A DNA stretch of 64,000 nucleotides from Paraliobacillus ryukyuensis (GTDB lineage Bacteria > Bacillota > Bacilli > Bacillales > Amphibacillaceae). The notes below the pieces were generated by a model. That model was not told the origin of the DNA and made no database searches. It worked only from the letters and a program-made list of their open reading frames with translations. Positions 29,098 through 38,691 of the stretch are shown piece after piece (within the stretch, counting starts at the first letter, position 1; every line of letters starts with the position of its first letter). A program made the position numbers and the translations under genes. Location of the stretch: positions 124,001 to 188,000 of the forward strand of contig NZ_QNRI01000004.1 of NCBI RefSeq assembly GCF_003315295.1, read 5' to 3'.

Positions 29098-29580
29098 TTA
29101 CTTTCTTTTAATTAATAAATAAACACCCAAAGCCACTAAAGCTACTGGCCAGAAGGATTCCAACAGTGCCATAAATGAATTAATCCAGTGAAACCAGCTT
29201 GGTTTGTTAGAAACAAAAACGGCAAAGATAGATAGAATAATAAGCAATAGACCCGGTAATAATCCTGTTTTTGTTTTTTGAAATCGAATCATAAAGGCTA
29301 CCCCTACAATTAAAGTGTAAATTCCCCAATGATCAATCCAAAATCCATAGTGGTTGAGTCCATGAAAATGAATGCCAAACCCTAAAAGAATAGCCCCAGG
29401 AAACAATTTATCATAGTCCTTACCTATATAAGCATGTAACAAAAAAGCTACACCAAGAATAATTAATAATGTAGGCCACGAATAAAAGTCAGTAATTATC
29501 GGTAGTTTGAGCTGTCTTAATAAAAAATATGCACCAATACCGATTAATAAGAATGCTGTTAATGAGTGTTGTTTGCGCAT
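29098..29580 (-). CDS. LiaI/LiaF-like transmembrane protein (DUF5668 type)
   Basis: A 160-residue membrane protein with about six short hydrophobic helices in three similar pairs. Repeats such as LTAFLLIGIGAYFLLRQL, WPTLLIILGVAFLLHAY and WPVALVALGVYLLIKRK are typical of the LiaI-LiaF-like TM region. No cytoplasmic or C-terminal LiaF domain is present. RBS AAGGAGAAGT precedes ATG 29580. An AT-rich palindrome resembling a Per box lies just upstream. The function is unknown, probably envelope-related. Confidence 0.8.
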   Translation of the reverse strand: MRKQHSLTAFLLIGIGAYFLLRQLKLPIITDFYSWPTLLIILGVAFLLHAYIGKDYDKLFPGAILLGFGIHFHGLNHYGFWIDHWGIYTLIVGVAFMIRFQKTKTGLLPGLLLIILSIFAVFVSNKPSWFHWINSFMALLESFWPVALVALGVYLLIKRK

Positions 29581-29594
29581 TTACTTCTCCTTAA

Positions 29595-29609
29595 TTATAA
29601 TAATTATTA
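29595..29609. promoter_or_regulatory. Per-box-like palindrome
   Basis: TTATAATAATTATTA matches the Fur-family Per box TTATAATnATTATAA at 13 of 14 positions. It lies directly before the minus-strand membrane gene and 220 bases before hemA, which PerR controls in B. subtilis. In such AT-rich DNA a chance match is possible. Confidence 0.4.
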
Positions 29610-29830
29610 TTTAATATTAATTTGTTGATTATACAAAATGATTGTGATAAAGTACATTAGTATTGTTTCATAAATATACTTAGTATTTATTTTATCATAT
29701 GAAAAAAGTAACGCATTATTTAATTCATAAAATTGTTAAAAAACAGAGCTTTAATAAACTGATTAGATCTGAAAAAACTGTTATAATAAGTAATGTAACG
29801 TTTTGTTACTGTTAGCTAGGGGGAGATATT

Positions 29831-31198
29831 ATGCATATCCTTATGGTTGGAGTCAACTTTCGTACCGCTCCAATAGATATTAGGGAGAAATTGACTTTTC
29901 AACAGGATAAGCTAGTTGATGCTATGAAAGAATTAAATCAACAAAAAAGTGTTTTAGAAAATGTGATTATTTCCACATGTAATCGTACAGAGTTGTATGC
30001 TGTGGTGGATCAGTTGCATACAGGGCGTTATTATCTAAAACAGTTCTTAGCCAATTGGTTTGGTATAGATAAAGAAGCGTTCACTTCACATTTAGTGATT
30101 TATGAAAAAGATGGCGCGATTGATCATCTGTTTCGTGTTGTTTCAGGACTTGATTCAATGGTTGTAGGGGAAACGCAAATTTTAGGTCAAGTCAAAAATG
30201 CTTTTGCTTTAGCGCAAAAAAACGGAACAACTGGTACAATGTTTAATCAGTTGTTCAAACAGGGTATCACCTTAGCTAAACGCGCACATAAAGAGACAGG
30301 AATTAACGAGAACGGTGTTTCAATTAGTTATGCAGCAGTAACATTAACCAAGAAACTATTTTATGATTTAAGTTCCAAGCACATAGCAATCTTAGGTGCT
30401 GGAAAAATGGGTGAATTGGCTGCGAAAAATATGTATGGTTCGGGAGTCAAAGAGATTTCTGTATTAAACCGTACATTTGAAAAAGCAGAAAAATTAGCAA
30501 AAGAATTTAATGGACATGCATTACCTATCAATAAAATGGAAGAAATATTAGCTACTGTTGACATTTTTATTAGTTCGACAAATGCAACAGACGTTGTGCT
30601 TACAAAAGCAAATATAGAAGCAGTGATGAAGAATCGACAAGAACCATTAGTCATTGTTGATATTGCGCTTCCTCGTGATATCGCTCCAGAAGTAGCTGAA
30701 ATTAACAATGTTTATTTATATGATATTGACGATTTACAAGGTGTTGTGGATGATCATGCATCACTTCGAAAAAAAGCTTCTGAAGAAATTGAGTTGATGA
30801 TTGAAGCGGAAATTGTTGATTTTAATGAATGGGTTGATATGTTGGGTGTTGTTCCCATTATTTCTTCTTTACGTGAGCATGCACTAGCGATCCAAGCGGA
30901 TACGATGAAAAGTATTGACCGCAAAATACCAGATTTATCAGAACGTGAAAGAAAAGTAATTAGTAAGCATACCAAAAGTATTATTAACCAACTGCTCAAA
31001 CAACCTGTAGCAGAGGCAAAAGAGTTAGCTGTTGAACCAAATGCAGCAGAATCATTAAATCTCTTTACCAGAATATTTGGTATTGAAGATTTAGTAAATA
31101 AAAAAGTGCAAGAACAAGTGAAACAAAATAATGTAATAGCGCTGAAAGCAGTAGGTAAGCAACCGAAGAAACAATTAGAATCAGCTGCAATGCGTTAA
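29831..31198 (+). CDS. hemA: Glutamyl-tRNA reductase
   Basis: First committed enzyme of C5-pathway tetrapyrrole synthesis, reducing Glu-tRNA to glutamate-1-semialdehyde. Catalytic Cys50 is in STCNRTEL. The NADPH motif [11 protein letters not shown] is near residue 188-198, with the dimerisation domain at the end. It is 455 residues. RBS AGGGGGAG precedes ATG 29831, and a TATAAT at about 29782-29788 may be the -10 box. It heads a hemA-hemC-hemD-hemB-hemL run. hemX, which follows hemA in B. subtilis, is absent. Confidence 0.97.
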   Translation: MHILMVGVNFRTAPIDIREKLTFQQDKLVDAMKELNQQKSVLENVIISTCNRTELYAVVDQLHTGRYYLKQFLANWFGIDKEAFTSHLVIYEKDGAIDHLFRVVSGLDSMVVGETQILGQVKNAFALAQKNGTTGTMFNQLFKQGITLAKRAHKETGINENGVSISYAAVTLTKKLFYDLSSKHIAILGAGKMGELAAKNMYGSGVKEISVLNRTFEKAEKLAKEFNGHALPINKMEEILATVDIFISSTNATDVVLTKANIEAVMKNRQEPLVIVDIALPRDIAPEVAEINNVYLYDIDDLQGVVDDHASLRKKASEEIELMIEAEIVDFNEWVDMLGVVPIISSLREHALAIQADTMKSIDRKIPDLSERERKVISKHTKSIINQLLKQPVAEAKELAVEPNAAESLNLFTRIFGIEDLVNKKVQEQVKQNNVIALKAVGKQPKKQLESAAMR

Positions 31199-31203
31199 GG
31201 CTT

Positions 31204-31231
31204 ACCCCACCTATAAGTGTAAAGGTGGGGT
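31204..31231 (+). terminator. Hairpin between hemA and hemC
   Basis: Stem ACCCCACC / GGTGGGGT with a 12-base loop, followed by ATTATTCC (poor T run). It occupies the place of hemX and may attenuate or process the message. Confidence 0.6.
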
Positions 31232-31267
31232 ATTATTCCAATTAAAGATGAAAAGGATGAGACTTAC

Positions 31268-32197
31268 GTGCGAAAAATTGTAATTGGCTCAAGAAAAAGT
31301 CAACTAGCCTTGACACAAACGAAATGGGTAATCGCAAAACTGAAAGAAGTTGGTGCTCCATTTACGTTTGAAATTGAGAAAATAACAACAAAAGGTGATA
31401 AAATATTGGATGTCACGCTATCAAAAGTTGGTGGCAAAGGGTTGTTTGTGAAAGAAATTGAACAAGCGATGTACGATGAAAGAATCGACATGGCAGTACA
31501 TAGTATGAAAGACATGCCAGCAATAGTAGCAGAAGGATTAACGATTGGCGCAATTCCAGAACGAGAAGACCACCGCGATGCTTTTATCTCGAAAGATCAT
31601 GTGCGGTTAATGGATTTACCTAAAGGCGCAATTGTAGGAACTAGTAGTTTGCGTAGAGGTTCTCAAATTCTTGCTGTAAGACCTGATTTGGAAATTAAAT
31701 GGATCCGCGGAAATATAGACACAAGATTACGAAAGTTGCAAGAAGAGGATTATGATGCAATTATTCTAGCGGCAGCTGGTTTGCAGCGAATGGGCTGGAG
31801 TAAAGAAATTGTGACAGAGTATTTAGCTCCAACAGTGAGTGTTCCAGCCGTTGGTCAAGGTGCTTTAGCAATCGAGTGTAGAGAAACAGACGAAGAATTA
31901 CTAACGTGGCTTGCAAAAATTCAAGATCAACACACAACGACTACGGTTACTGCTGAGCGGAAATTCTTACACTTACTTGAAGGTGGATGTCAGGTTCCAA
32001 TTGCAGGCTATGCTACCATGGAAGGTAAAGACATTGTGTTATCTGCTTTAGTAGCTACACCAGATGGAAAAACAGTATTACATGAAATTGTACGAGGTAA
32101 TGAACCCAACCAAGTTGGTCAACTTGCTGCTGAAAAATTAAAAGCACAAGGTGCTCAAGAAATCATTGATCAAACAAAAGAGGAGCTAGATGATTAA
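31268..32197 (+). CDS. hemC: Hydroxymethylbilane synthase (porphobilinogen deaminase)
   Basis: Polymerises four porphobilinogens on a dipyrromethane cofactor. It is 309 residues with [19 protein letters not shown]-type N-domain segments, [10 protein letters not shown] and the cofactor Cys in [12 protein letters not shown]. The start GTG 31268 follows AAAGGATGAGA. The TAA overlaps the ATG of hemD by one base, so the two are translationally coupled. Confidence 0.96.
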   Translation: MRKIVIGSRKSQLALTQTKWVIAKLKEVGAPFTFEIEKITTKGDKILDVTLSKVGGKGLFVKEIEQAMYDERIDMAVHSMKDMPAIVAEGLTIGAIPEREDHRDAFISKDHVRLMDLPKGAIVGTSSLRRGSQILAVRPDLEIKWIRGNIDTRLRKLQEEDYDAIILAAAGLQRMGWSKEIVTEYLAPTVSVPAVGQGALAIECRETDEELLTWLAKIQDQHTTTTVTAERKFLHLLEGGCQVPIAGYATMEGKDIVLSALVATPDGKTVLHEIVRGNEPNQVGQLAAEKLKAQGAQEIIDQTKEELDD

Positions 32198-32994
32198 TGA
32201 AAAATCCAATGAAAGGTAAAAATATTCTGGTGACGCGTTCGACTGCACAAGCAAAACCTATGATGGAGCGTTTACGTGTAATGGAAGCTAATCCGGTACA
32301 TATTCCGTTAATCACCTTTCAAGCAATACGATCAGACGAAATAAAACAAGGTCTGGAAACTATAGAGCAATTTCAATGGCTTTTTTTCACAAGCGCGAAT
32401 GGTGTTCGATTTTTCTTTGATAATTTGCAGCATTATGGCATCGTGCAACGTAAATTAGACACCATAAAATTTGCTGTAATTGGTGAGAAAACTGATCAGA
32501 TGTTGCAATTATATGGATACCAAGCAAGTTTTTTTCCTAGTAGTTATCAAGCTAATAGCATGGGGAAACAATTTGTGCGATTTTTTGGAAATGATAAACG
32601 TGTATTGCTAGTGGTAGGTAGTAAATCGACTTTTGAAATTCAAGAAGTATTACAAGCAGAGCAAGTGCAAACGACAGCATTAGTTGTATATGAAACAGTA
32701 TATGAAACAGCTTATCAACAGCGATTGAATGAACTCATACAACAAGATAATTTGGATGTATATACATTTACTAGTCCTTCTACAGTTGTTTCGTTTGATA
32801 ATCAAACCAAAGACTTGGAAACAGAGATGAAACAAATCAAAGCGACTCGTTTGTGTGTATGTATTGGTTCTACAACGAAGGAAGCTGCGCAGGAAAGCGG
32901 TTTTCAACGTGTACTTACCCCAAAACAATTTACCACAGAAAAAATGATTCAGACAATTTTTCATCATTTTTTACAAGAAAGTGAAGGTGTGTAA
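32197..32994 (+). CDS. hemD: Uroporphyrinogen-III synthase
   Basis: Closes hydroxymethylbilane with inversion of ring D. It is 265 residues and poorly conserved, as usual for HemD. The recognisable parts are [18 protein letters not shown] at the start, [24 protein letters not shown], and [11 protein letters not shown] with [10 protein letters not shown] in the second lobe. The ATG overlaps the hemC stop, and hemB starts two bases after its stop. Confidence 0.93.
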   Translation: MKNPMKGKNILVTRSTAQAKPMMERLRVMEANPVHIPLITFQAIRSDEIKQGLETIEQFQWLFFTSANGVRFFFDNLQHYGIVQRKLDTIKFAVIGEKTDQMLQLYGYQASFFPSSYQANSMGKQFVRFFGNDKRVLLVVGSKSTFEIQEVLQAEQVQTTALVVYETVYETAYQQRLNELIQQDNLDVYTFTSPSTVVSFDNQTKDLETEMKQIKATRLCVCIGSTTKEAAQESGFQRVLTPKQFTTEKMIQTIFHHFLQESEGV

Positions 32995-32996
32995 CC

Positions 32997-33980
32997 ATGC
33001 ATGACTTAAATTTTAATAGACATCGACGTCTTCGCACTTCTAATGCGATGCGTGAGTTGGTTCGTGAAAATCATATAACTACCAGTGATTTAATTTATCC
33101 ATTATTTGTAGTAGAAGGGGAACAAGTGCGTACAGAGGTATCCTCTATGCCAGGTGTTTTTCAGGTTTCGCTTGACTACTTGGATCAAGAGATTAGTGAA
33201 TTAGAGCAATTAGGTATTCGTAGTGTACTATTGTTTGGCATACCAAAGGAAAAAGATGAAGAGGGTACACAGGCATATTGTGAGACTGGGATTGTGCAAC
33301 AATCACTAAAACAAATTAAAGCGAATTTTCCATCGATGGTCACAATCGCAGATACTTGTTTATGTGAATATACATCTCATGGACATTGTGGTCTTATTCA
33401 TGCGGATGGCCACGTCGATAATGATAAATCTTTGCCACTACATGTACAGACTGCAATCTCACAAGCAAAAGCTGGCGCAGACATCATTGCCCCTTCTAGT
33501 ATGATGGATGGCTTTGTTGCTGCCATTCGTAAAGGATTAGATGAAGCAGGATTCCAACAAACTCCAATTATGTCTTACGCAGTGAAGTATGCTTCTGCTT
33601 TTTATGGTCCATTTCGTGATGCTGCAGAAAGTGCCCCACAATTTGGAGATCGAAAACAGTATCAAATGGATCCAGCCAATCGACGAGAAGCATTTCGTGA
33701 AGCAGCTTCAGATGTAGAACAGGGAGCAGACTTTTTAATCGTTAAACCTTCACTAGCATACATGGATATCATTCGCGACGTGAAAGAACGACATGATCTT
33801 CCTATGGTTGCTTACAATGTGAGTGGTGAATACTCGATGGTCAAAGCAGCTGCACAAAACGGATGGATTGATGAAAAAGCGATTGTACTTGAGACATTAA
33901 CAGCAATGAAGCGAGCGGGAGCTGATTTAATCATCACCTATCATGCAAAAGACGTAGCTAATTGGATACAACAATCATAA
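32997..33980 (+). CDS. hemB: Delta-aminolevulinic acid dehydratase (porphobilinogen synthase)
   Basis: Condenses two 5-aminolevulinates to porphobilinogen. It is 327 residues. The zinc-site cysteines are in [15 protein letters not shown], the first Schiff-base Lys in [17 protein letters not shown], and the second in [24 protein letters not shown] precedes ATG 32997. It sits in the middle of the hem operon between hemD and hemL. Confidence 0.97.
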   Translation: MHDLNFNRHRRLRTSNAMRELVRENHITTSDLIYPLFVVEGEQVRTEVSSMPGVFQVSLDYLDQEISELEQLGIRSVLLFGIPKEKDEEGTQAYCETGIVQQSLKQIKANFPSMVTIADTCLCEYTSHGHCGLIHADGHVDNDKSLPLHVQTAISQAKAGADIIAPSSMMDGFVAAIRKGLDEAGFQQTPIMSYAVKYASAFYGPFRDAAESAPQFGDRKQYQMDPANRREAFREAASDVEQGADFLIVKPSLAYMDIIRDVKERHDLPMVAYNVSGEYSMVKAAAQNGWIDEKAIVLETLTAMKRAGADLIITYHAKDVANWIQQS

Positions 33981-33995
33981 GGAGTGAATGTACTA

Positions 33996-35279
33996 ATGAG
34001 ATCATTTAATCATTCGATTGATGCGTACAAAGAAGCGGTAGATCTAATGCCTGGTGGGGTTAATTCACCTGTACGTGCGTTTAAATCAGTCGGTATGAAC
34101 CCCATCTTTATGGAACGTGGAGAAGGATCGAAAATCTATGATATTGATGGAAACACGTATATTGATTATGTGCTTAGCTGGGGACCGCTAATTTTAGGGC
34201 ATGCGCATCCAAACGTAGTGAATCGATTAAAAAAAGTAGTCTCAAATGGGACAAGCTTTGGTGCACCTACCAAGTTAGAAAATCAATTAGCTAAACTTGT
34301 CATCGAACGTGTTCCATCAATAGAAATGGTTCGAATGGTTAATTCGGGAACAGAAGCTACCATGAGTACCTTGAGATTAGCCCGGGGTTATACTGGACGA
34401 AATAAAATACTTAAATTTGAAGGTAATTATCATGGGCACGGAGATTCTTTGTTAATTAAAGCTGGTTCAGGCGTTGCTACGCTTGGTTTACCAGATAGTC
34501 CAGGTGTGCCAGCCTCAATTGCAGAGCACACCATTACCGTACCATACAACGACTTGGAAAGTGTGCGTTATGCTTTTGAACAGTTTGGCGATGACATTGC
34601 GGCGATAATCGTTGAGCCGGTATCTGGTAATATGGGTGTTGTACCACCAAAAGAAGAATTTTTACCAGGATTACGCCAAGTTACCGAAGAGTATGGTGCT
34701 TTACTAATTTTTGATGAGGTGATGACTGGCTTCCGTGTTGGTTATCATTGCGCACAAGGACATTTTAATGTAACGCCAGACTTAACATGTCTTGGTAAAG
34801 TGATCGGTGGGGGTCTACCAGTTGGTGCATATGGTGGAAAGCGAGAAATCATGGAAAAAATGGCGCCAACAGGTGACATTTATCAAGCCGGTACGCTCTC
34901 TGGAAATCCATTAGCAATGACTGCTGGCTTAGAAACACTTAAAGCAATGGATAAAACAGCGTATCAAGCAATCAATGAAAAAGTTGATAAATTGATTGCT
35001 GGATTCACAAAAGCTGCTGCGGAGAATGACATTCCTTTACAAGTAAATCGAGCTGGCTCGATGGTTGGCTTTTTCTTTAATGATCAAGCGGTTGTCAATT
35101 ATGACACCGCTAATAGCTCAAATGTAGAGCGCTTCGCCACTTATTATCGTGCAATGATTGAGCAAGGTGTATTCCTGCCACCATCTCAATTTGAAGGTTT
35201 ATTTTTATCTACTTCCCATACAGATGAAGATATTGAAAATACGATTAAAGCAGCAAATATAGCATTTCAACAACTTTAA
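33996..35279 (+). CDS. hemL: Glutamate-1-semialdehyde 2,1-aminomutase
   Basis: PLP enzyme producing 5-aminolevulinate; it works right after HemA. It is 427 residues with [44 protein letters not shown] and the PLP lysine in [20 protein letters not shown] 33996 is preferred over the in-frame GTG at 33984, because the latter overlaps the AAGGAG ribosome site. It is last in the hem operon, followed by a strong terminator. Confidence 0.97.
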   Translation: MRSFNHSIDAYKEAVDLMPGGVNSPVRAFKSVGMNPIFMERGEGSKIYDIDGNTYIDYVLSWGPLILGHAHPNVVNRLKKVVSNGTSFGAPTKLENQLAKLVIERVPSIEMVRMVNSGTEATMSTLRLARGYTGRNKILKFEGNYHGHGDSLLIKAGSGVATLGLPDSPGVPASIAEHTITVPYNDLESVRYAFEQFGDDIAAIIVEPVSGNMGVVPPKEEFLPGLRQVTEEYGALLIFDEVMTGFRVGYHCAQGHFNVTPDLTCLGKVIGGGLPVGAYGGKREIMEKMAPTGDIYQAGTLSGNPLAMTAGLETLKAMDKTAYQAINEKVDKLIAGFTKAAAENDIPLQVNRAGSMVGFFFNDQAVVNYDTANSSNVERFATYYRAMIEQGVFLPPSQFEGLFLSTSHTDEDIENTIKAANIAFQQL

Positions 35280-35321
35280 TAGTGAAGCAGCTGGGCCAAA
35301 AGTGAATGAAGATCCCTGATA

Positions 35322-35363
35322 AACGAACGATGGATAACCTATTTTATCCATCGTTCGTTTTAA
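35322..35363 (+). terminator. Terminator of the hem operon
   Basis: A perfect 15-base stem AACGAACGATGGATA / TATCCATCGTTCGTT, 8-base loop, then TTAATT. Confidence 0.92.
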
Positions 35364-35382
35364 TTAGAAAATATAACTAAGT

Positions 35383-35582
35383 AACTGGAAATATACGAGA
35401 CTCTAGCGGGAACAGCGTATGTTTTCGATGGGACGAGTAATCGCAGTCCCACGAGCCGAAGAGCCACTTTGTAAAGCGGCTAGAAGTTAGACGAAAACCG
35501 TCACGTCCTGTGACAACGTCTAACTGACCCACGTCCTGTGTGCCCGAGGACGTGCCCGCAGAACGCGAGTGTATTTCCAGTT
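35383..35582. repeat. 200-bp interspersed element with terminal inverted repeats
   Basis: The ends AACTGGAAATATACGAG (35383-35399) and CGAGTGTATTTCCAGTT (35566-35582) are inverted repeats. Inside, GTTAGACG / CGTCTAAC encloses a smaller hairpin, and CACGTCCTGTG occurs twice. It contains no reading frame. The opening ATACGAGACTC / GCGGGAA style resembles the noncoding repeats scattered in Bacillaceae genomes. A decayed second copy lies at 5644-5781. No target duplication is obvious. Confidence 0.75.
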
Positions 35583-35686
35583 GCGATGGTTAAGTTCTCA
35601 TCAATCATTCGTATACTGTAGTTACAAATTAGTTTTGTATCACTTCTTCTTTGCTTATTATAAACGTAAATATCAATGGTAGCTGA

Positions 35687-35715
35687 GCATATTTCTTATC
35701 CAAAAGCATATATCT
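35687..35715 (+). promoter_or_regulatory. Sigma-E-type promoter of spoVID
   Basis: GCATATT (35687-35693), 13-base spacer, CATATATCT (35707-35715), close to the sigma-E consensus KMATATT-N13/15-CATACANT. spoVID is a mother-cell sigma-E gene in B. subtilis. Confidence 0.6.
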
Positions 35716-35769
35716 GTAAAAGAGAAGCATGTTTGTCTTTGATAAGTTGATTTGGAGAGGAGGAAGCAC

Positions 35770-36930
35770 ATGCCAAATAATAGTCAGGATGCATTCACCT
35801 TTGAATTAGATGAGTCATTGCGCTTAAAAGATGGGCAACAAGTAGCAGAAATGATTAATATATCATTAGAACCTGAAATATCTATTCAAGCGTTTGACGA
35901 TCATGTTTCCATTCGAGGTGTAATAGAGCTTAGTGGCGAATATTATGTTGGTGAAGACAGTCAAGAATTGGGGGATGAAACCGCAGTAACTGATATACGT
36001 GAGTTTCCTAACAAAAGATACATGGATCAAGTAGAAATGCGTGAAGACGGAGTGAATCATTTCGCACATCAATTCCCTGTAGAGATTTCTATTCCATTAT
36101 ATCGAGTGAGTGATCTAAAGGATGTCACCGTAGGTATTGAAGCGTTTGACTATGAACTGCCAGAAGCGAGTAAATTACGTGTAAAAGCAACGATTGAAAT
36201 AAACGGCATAGTAGAAGAACAATCGGAACGAAAAGACACGATAGAAGGAGATATGGAAGCTGATGTTGCTGACGAGGTTGGAGAAGAAACACTAGAGACT
36301 AATAATATGGAAGAAAAAACAGCAGAAGAAGATACCTTTCGTTTTGAGGTAGAGGAACCACCAGAACCACCTGAAGACCAAGTGGATAGGCAAGAATATC
36401 AAGAAGAGGAAAACTTATCAGAGAGTAGTCAAAAAGACCAGCCTTCCGACAATGCACTGTCAGAGGGGGAAGTAGAGGATAAAAATCGTTGGATACATGC
36501 AAAGACGGAATCATTTGCTTCATTTTTTGGTAAACAATCGGCCTCAAATGAAGTAGTTATTGAATCCCCAGAATCTGTAGAATCGATAGAGTCGATTGAA
36601 TCAATTGATCCAATCGAGGATGTGGAATCACCTGAACCTATTGAATCCATTGAAGTTAATGAAGAGCCTATGGAACAACAATCAGAAGATAATGAACGAC
36701 AAGACGACATCACAAGTTTTACTAGCTTATTTGATACGGAAGAAGAAGAATCTTATACGAAATTGCGTATTTACATTGTGCAAGAATCAGATACCATTCA
36801 AACGATTGCTGAACGGTATCAAGTGTCAGCCAGTCTTTTATCACAAACAAATAGGTTAGAGAACCAAGACTTAACCGCAGGGCAAATGGTATACATTCCA
36901 AACAAAAGAAAAAAAGAAACATTTCGATAG
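35770..36930 (+). CDS. spoVID: Spore coat assembly protein SpoVID
   Basis: Mother-cell protein that makes the coat encase the forespore. It is 386 residues with a conserved N-terminal domain (FTFELDESLRLKDGQQVAEM, HQFPVEISIPLYRVSDLKDV, about 1-150). A long acidic Glu/Ser-rich linker includes tandem SIES/SPE motifs near residues 255-295. The C-terminal LysM domain (about 338-383: ESDTIQTIAERYQVSASLLS, AGQMVYIPN) targets the forespore surface. ATG 35770 has GGAGGAAG upstream; the frame opens six codons earlier. It precedes ysxE as in Bacillus. Confidence 0.93.
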   Translation: MPNNSQDAFTFELDESLRLKDGQQVAEMINISLEPEISIQAFDDHVSIRGVIELSGEYYVGEDSQELGDETAVTDIREFPNKRYMDQVEMREDGVNHFAHQFPVEISIPLYRVSDLKDVTVGIEAFDYELPEASKLRVKATIEINGIVEEQSERKDTIEGDMEADVADEVGEETLETNNMEEKTAEEDTFRFEVEEPPEPPEDQVDRQEYQEEENLSESSQKDQPSDNALSEGEVEDKNRWIHAKTESFASFFGKQSASNEVVIESPESVESIESIESIDPIEDVESPEPIESIEVNEEPMEQQSEDNERQDDITSFTSLFDTEEEESYTKLRIYIVQESDTIQTIAERYQVSASLLSQTNRLENQDLTAGQMVYIPNKRKKETFR

Positions 36931-36941
36931 GGAAATTTCGG

Positions 36942-36976
36942 GGTAGCTACACAGATCATGTGTTGTTACCTTTTTT
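36942..36976 (+). terminator. Hairpin between spoVID and ysxE
   Basis: GGTAGCTACAC pairs with GTGTTGTTACC (two mismatches), 7-base loop, followed by six T. It could partly terminate before ysxE. Confidence 0.7.
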
Positions 36977-36993
36977 GATTGGAGATGGATCAT

Positions 36994-38010
36994 ATGAATC
37001 CACTTGTTCATGTATTAAGGCAATATGGTATCAACGTGTTTAGTCAAGAACAAATGACACCACGTGTATGGAAGATAATGACTCAGAAAAGGATATTTGC
37101 TTTGAAGAAATCCACCCTTACTGATCAAACCATTGGTCAGTGGTATACCCTTTACCGGTTAAGGGAGAGCAAACAATTGTTTTTTATAGTGCCTGTCTAT
37201 CAGAATATAACAGGTAGTATTTATACAAAAGTGGACAATTCAATTTATTACTTAATGCCTTGGATTCCTGAAGAAAAAGAACATCCAGGTCAAGGTACGA
37301 CGAAAGACTTCTTTGCTAGTCTTGGCAGATTACACGGTGTCACGAAACAATCTTATTACGTAAACTATACTGCTACAGAAGAACAAATCAAGTGGAATAA
37401 ACTAGAAATGGAGAAAAAATACGAGCGCTTATTAATGTATATAGATAGGTTAGAGGAGAAACGTTACATGTCGCCATTTGGTTTAGAAGTTTGCACGCAA
37501 TTTCATCAAGTAGAACAGATTTTTCAAGCATTAGCTCGTTCTTATGATAACTACCTAACCGACGTGAAATCAGAAGAATTTGAATTTCAATCCATTTGTC
37601 ATGGCTATCCGACTGCCTCTCATTATTTAGCTACCACTGATGCGGGTTGTTTAATCAATTGGGATTATGCCCATATGGGTGATCCTATGATGGAGCTTGC
37701 AACAGCTATTTACTATCAAACATATCGGCATGATACAAATATTTTACACATCACTGAAGCGATACCGTACTATGAGAAACAGTCCCCTCTAACCCTTAGC
37801 CAACGAGATTTGTTAGCTATTTATTTGTTACAACCAGATGCTTACCTAGCAGTTATTCAACAGTATTTGGAAGAACAAAGCCGTCAATTAACATTAACAC
37901 CACTGTTACTACAAAATTATCGTCGAATAATAGCAGGATTATCGATTCAAGGCCACTTACAGCAAAAGCGTGACCAATTACTTGAAACAGATGAAGAACA
38001 AGCAGATTAA
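36994..38010 (+). CDS. ysxE: YsxE, spore-coat CotS/YutH-type kinase-fold protein
   Basis: A 338-residue protein with the aminoglycoside-phosphotransferase-like fold of the CotS/YutH/YsxE coat family. Features are VWKIMTQKRIFALKKSTL, FASLGRLHGVT, the catalytic-loop analog ICHGYPTASHYLA and INWDYAHMGDPMMELATAIY. In place of the usual HGD the motif is HGY, so kinase activity is doubtful. ATG 36994 with GGAGATGG is used rather than the TTG five codons earlier. It follows spoVID as in B. subtilis. Confidence 0.9.
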   Translation: MNPLVHVLRQYGINVFSQEQMTPRVWKIMTQKRIFALKKSTLTDQTIGQWYTLYRLRESKQLFFIVPVYQNITGSIYTKVDNSIYYLMPWIPEEKEHPGQGTTKDFFASLGRLHGVTKQSYYVNYTATEEQIKWNKLEMEKKYERLLMYIDRLEEKRYMSPFGLEVCTQFHQVEQIFQALARSYDNYLTDVKSEEFEFQSICHGYPTASHYLATTDAGCLINWDYAHMGDPMMELATAIYYQTYRHDTNILHITEAIPYYEKQSPLTLSQRDLLAIYLLQPDAYLAVIQQYLEEQSRQLTLTPLLLQNYRRIIAGLSIQGHLQQKRDQLLETDEEQAD

Positions 38011-38192
38011 ATCCACTCTAAATAAAATGCTACATAAATACCAGTAAAAATACCAAGTAAAAACACATCTAATGTAGTAGGAAAGAATAATGTACGCAAG
38101 CATTGCACAATAAGAATTGGTAACATACATCGCTCAATAATAATTAACCAGTTTCGGCACCAAGGTGGTAACCGATAGCGATAATAACGACT
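38007..38192 (-). CDS. Small membrane protein, unknown
   Basis: A 61-residue protein starting MSRYYRYRLPPWCRNWLIII, basic N-terminus, with two hydrophobic segments (LIIIERCMLPILIVQCL, VFLLGIFTGIYVAFYLEWI). ATG 38192 has GAGGTG seven bases upstream. The frame starts four codons earlier without a site. Its end overlaps the ysxE end by four bases, tail to tail. Coding is supported by the RBS, the hydrophobic pattern and the basic start. No family is recognised. Confidence 0.65.
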   Translation of the reverse strand, partial: SRYYRYRLPPWCRNWLIIIERCMLPILIVQCLRTLFFPTTLDVFLLGIFTGIYVAFYLEWI

Positions 38193-38389
38193 CATGATAA
38201 ACACCTCAGCTTCCTTCTTTTGGTGTATTGTATGTAGTTAAAATATATATGTGCCTGTTAAGAAATTTACTAAGTGTAAGGCGTAGCGTTTACAGGATTA
38301 GTTGAATAATCTCGTCCAATATAGGAAAGTTTTCTCGTATATATTGACTTTTCAGTTGATGATTGTATAAAATAACGAATATACAAACT

Positions 38390-38648
38390 TAATAGTACGA
38401 AATGCAATGAAGAGGAAGAGTACAGTTTAGTCGCCAACAGAGAAGAAGACCATTTTGCTGAAAGGTCTTCTAGGAATGTCTATCTTGGAATGTCGCCTCT
38501 GATGCAGTTTTTCTGAACAGTAGTAAGAAAAGCCGGTGAAGAATCGTTACGTCATAAATAAGTGTGCATAATTGTTATGCAAATAAAGGTGGTACCACGG
38601 AAATCAAACCCTTTTCGTCCTTTTTTACAAGGATGGAAAGGGTTTTTA
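38390..38648 (+). promoter_or_regulatory. T-box riboswitch of valS
   Basis: The T-box sequence AAAGGTGGTACCACGG is at 38585-38600, preceded by about 190 bases of leader with paired elements (GAAGACC / GGTCTTC around 38443-38472). The terminator follows directly: AAACCCTTTTCGTCC (38606-38620) with GGATGGAAAGGGTTT (38631-38645) and T run. By context it senses uncharged tRNA-Val; the exact specifier triplet (perhaps the GTC near 38494) was not proven. Confidence 0.93.
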
Positions 38649-38691
38649 TTTTATTTAAATTGACAGATGTAAGCAAATTAGGAGGATGGTT

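Noticed and set aside
36500-36660. Tandem repeats in spoVID considered as CRISPR-like
   Set aside because: Repeats are in-frame, degenerate GAATCN codon repeats without spacers; no CRISPR array or cas gene occurs in the window.
36429-36713. Minus-strand frame rich in SIDSIDS repeats
   Set aside because: Antisense of the acidic SpoVID linker; repeat composition causes the open frame.
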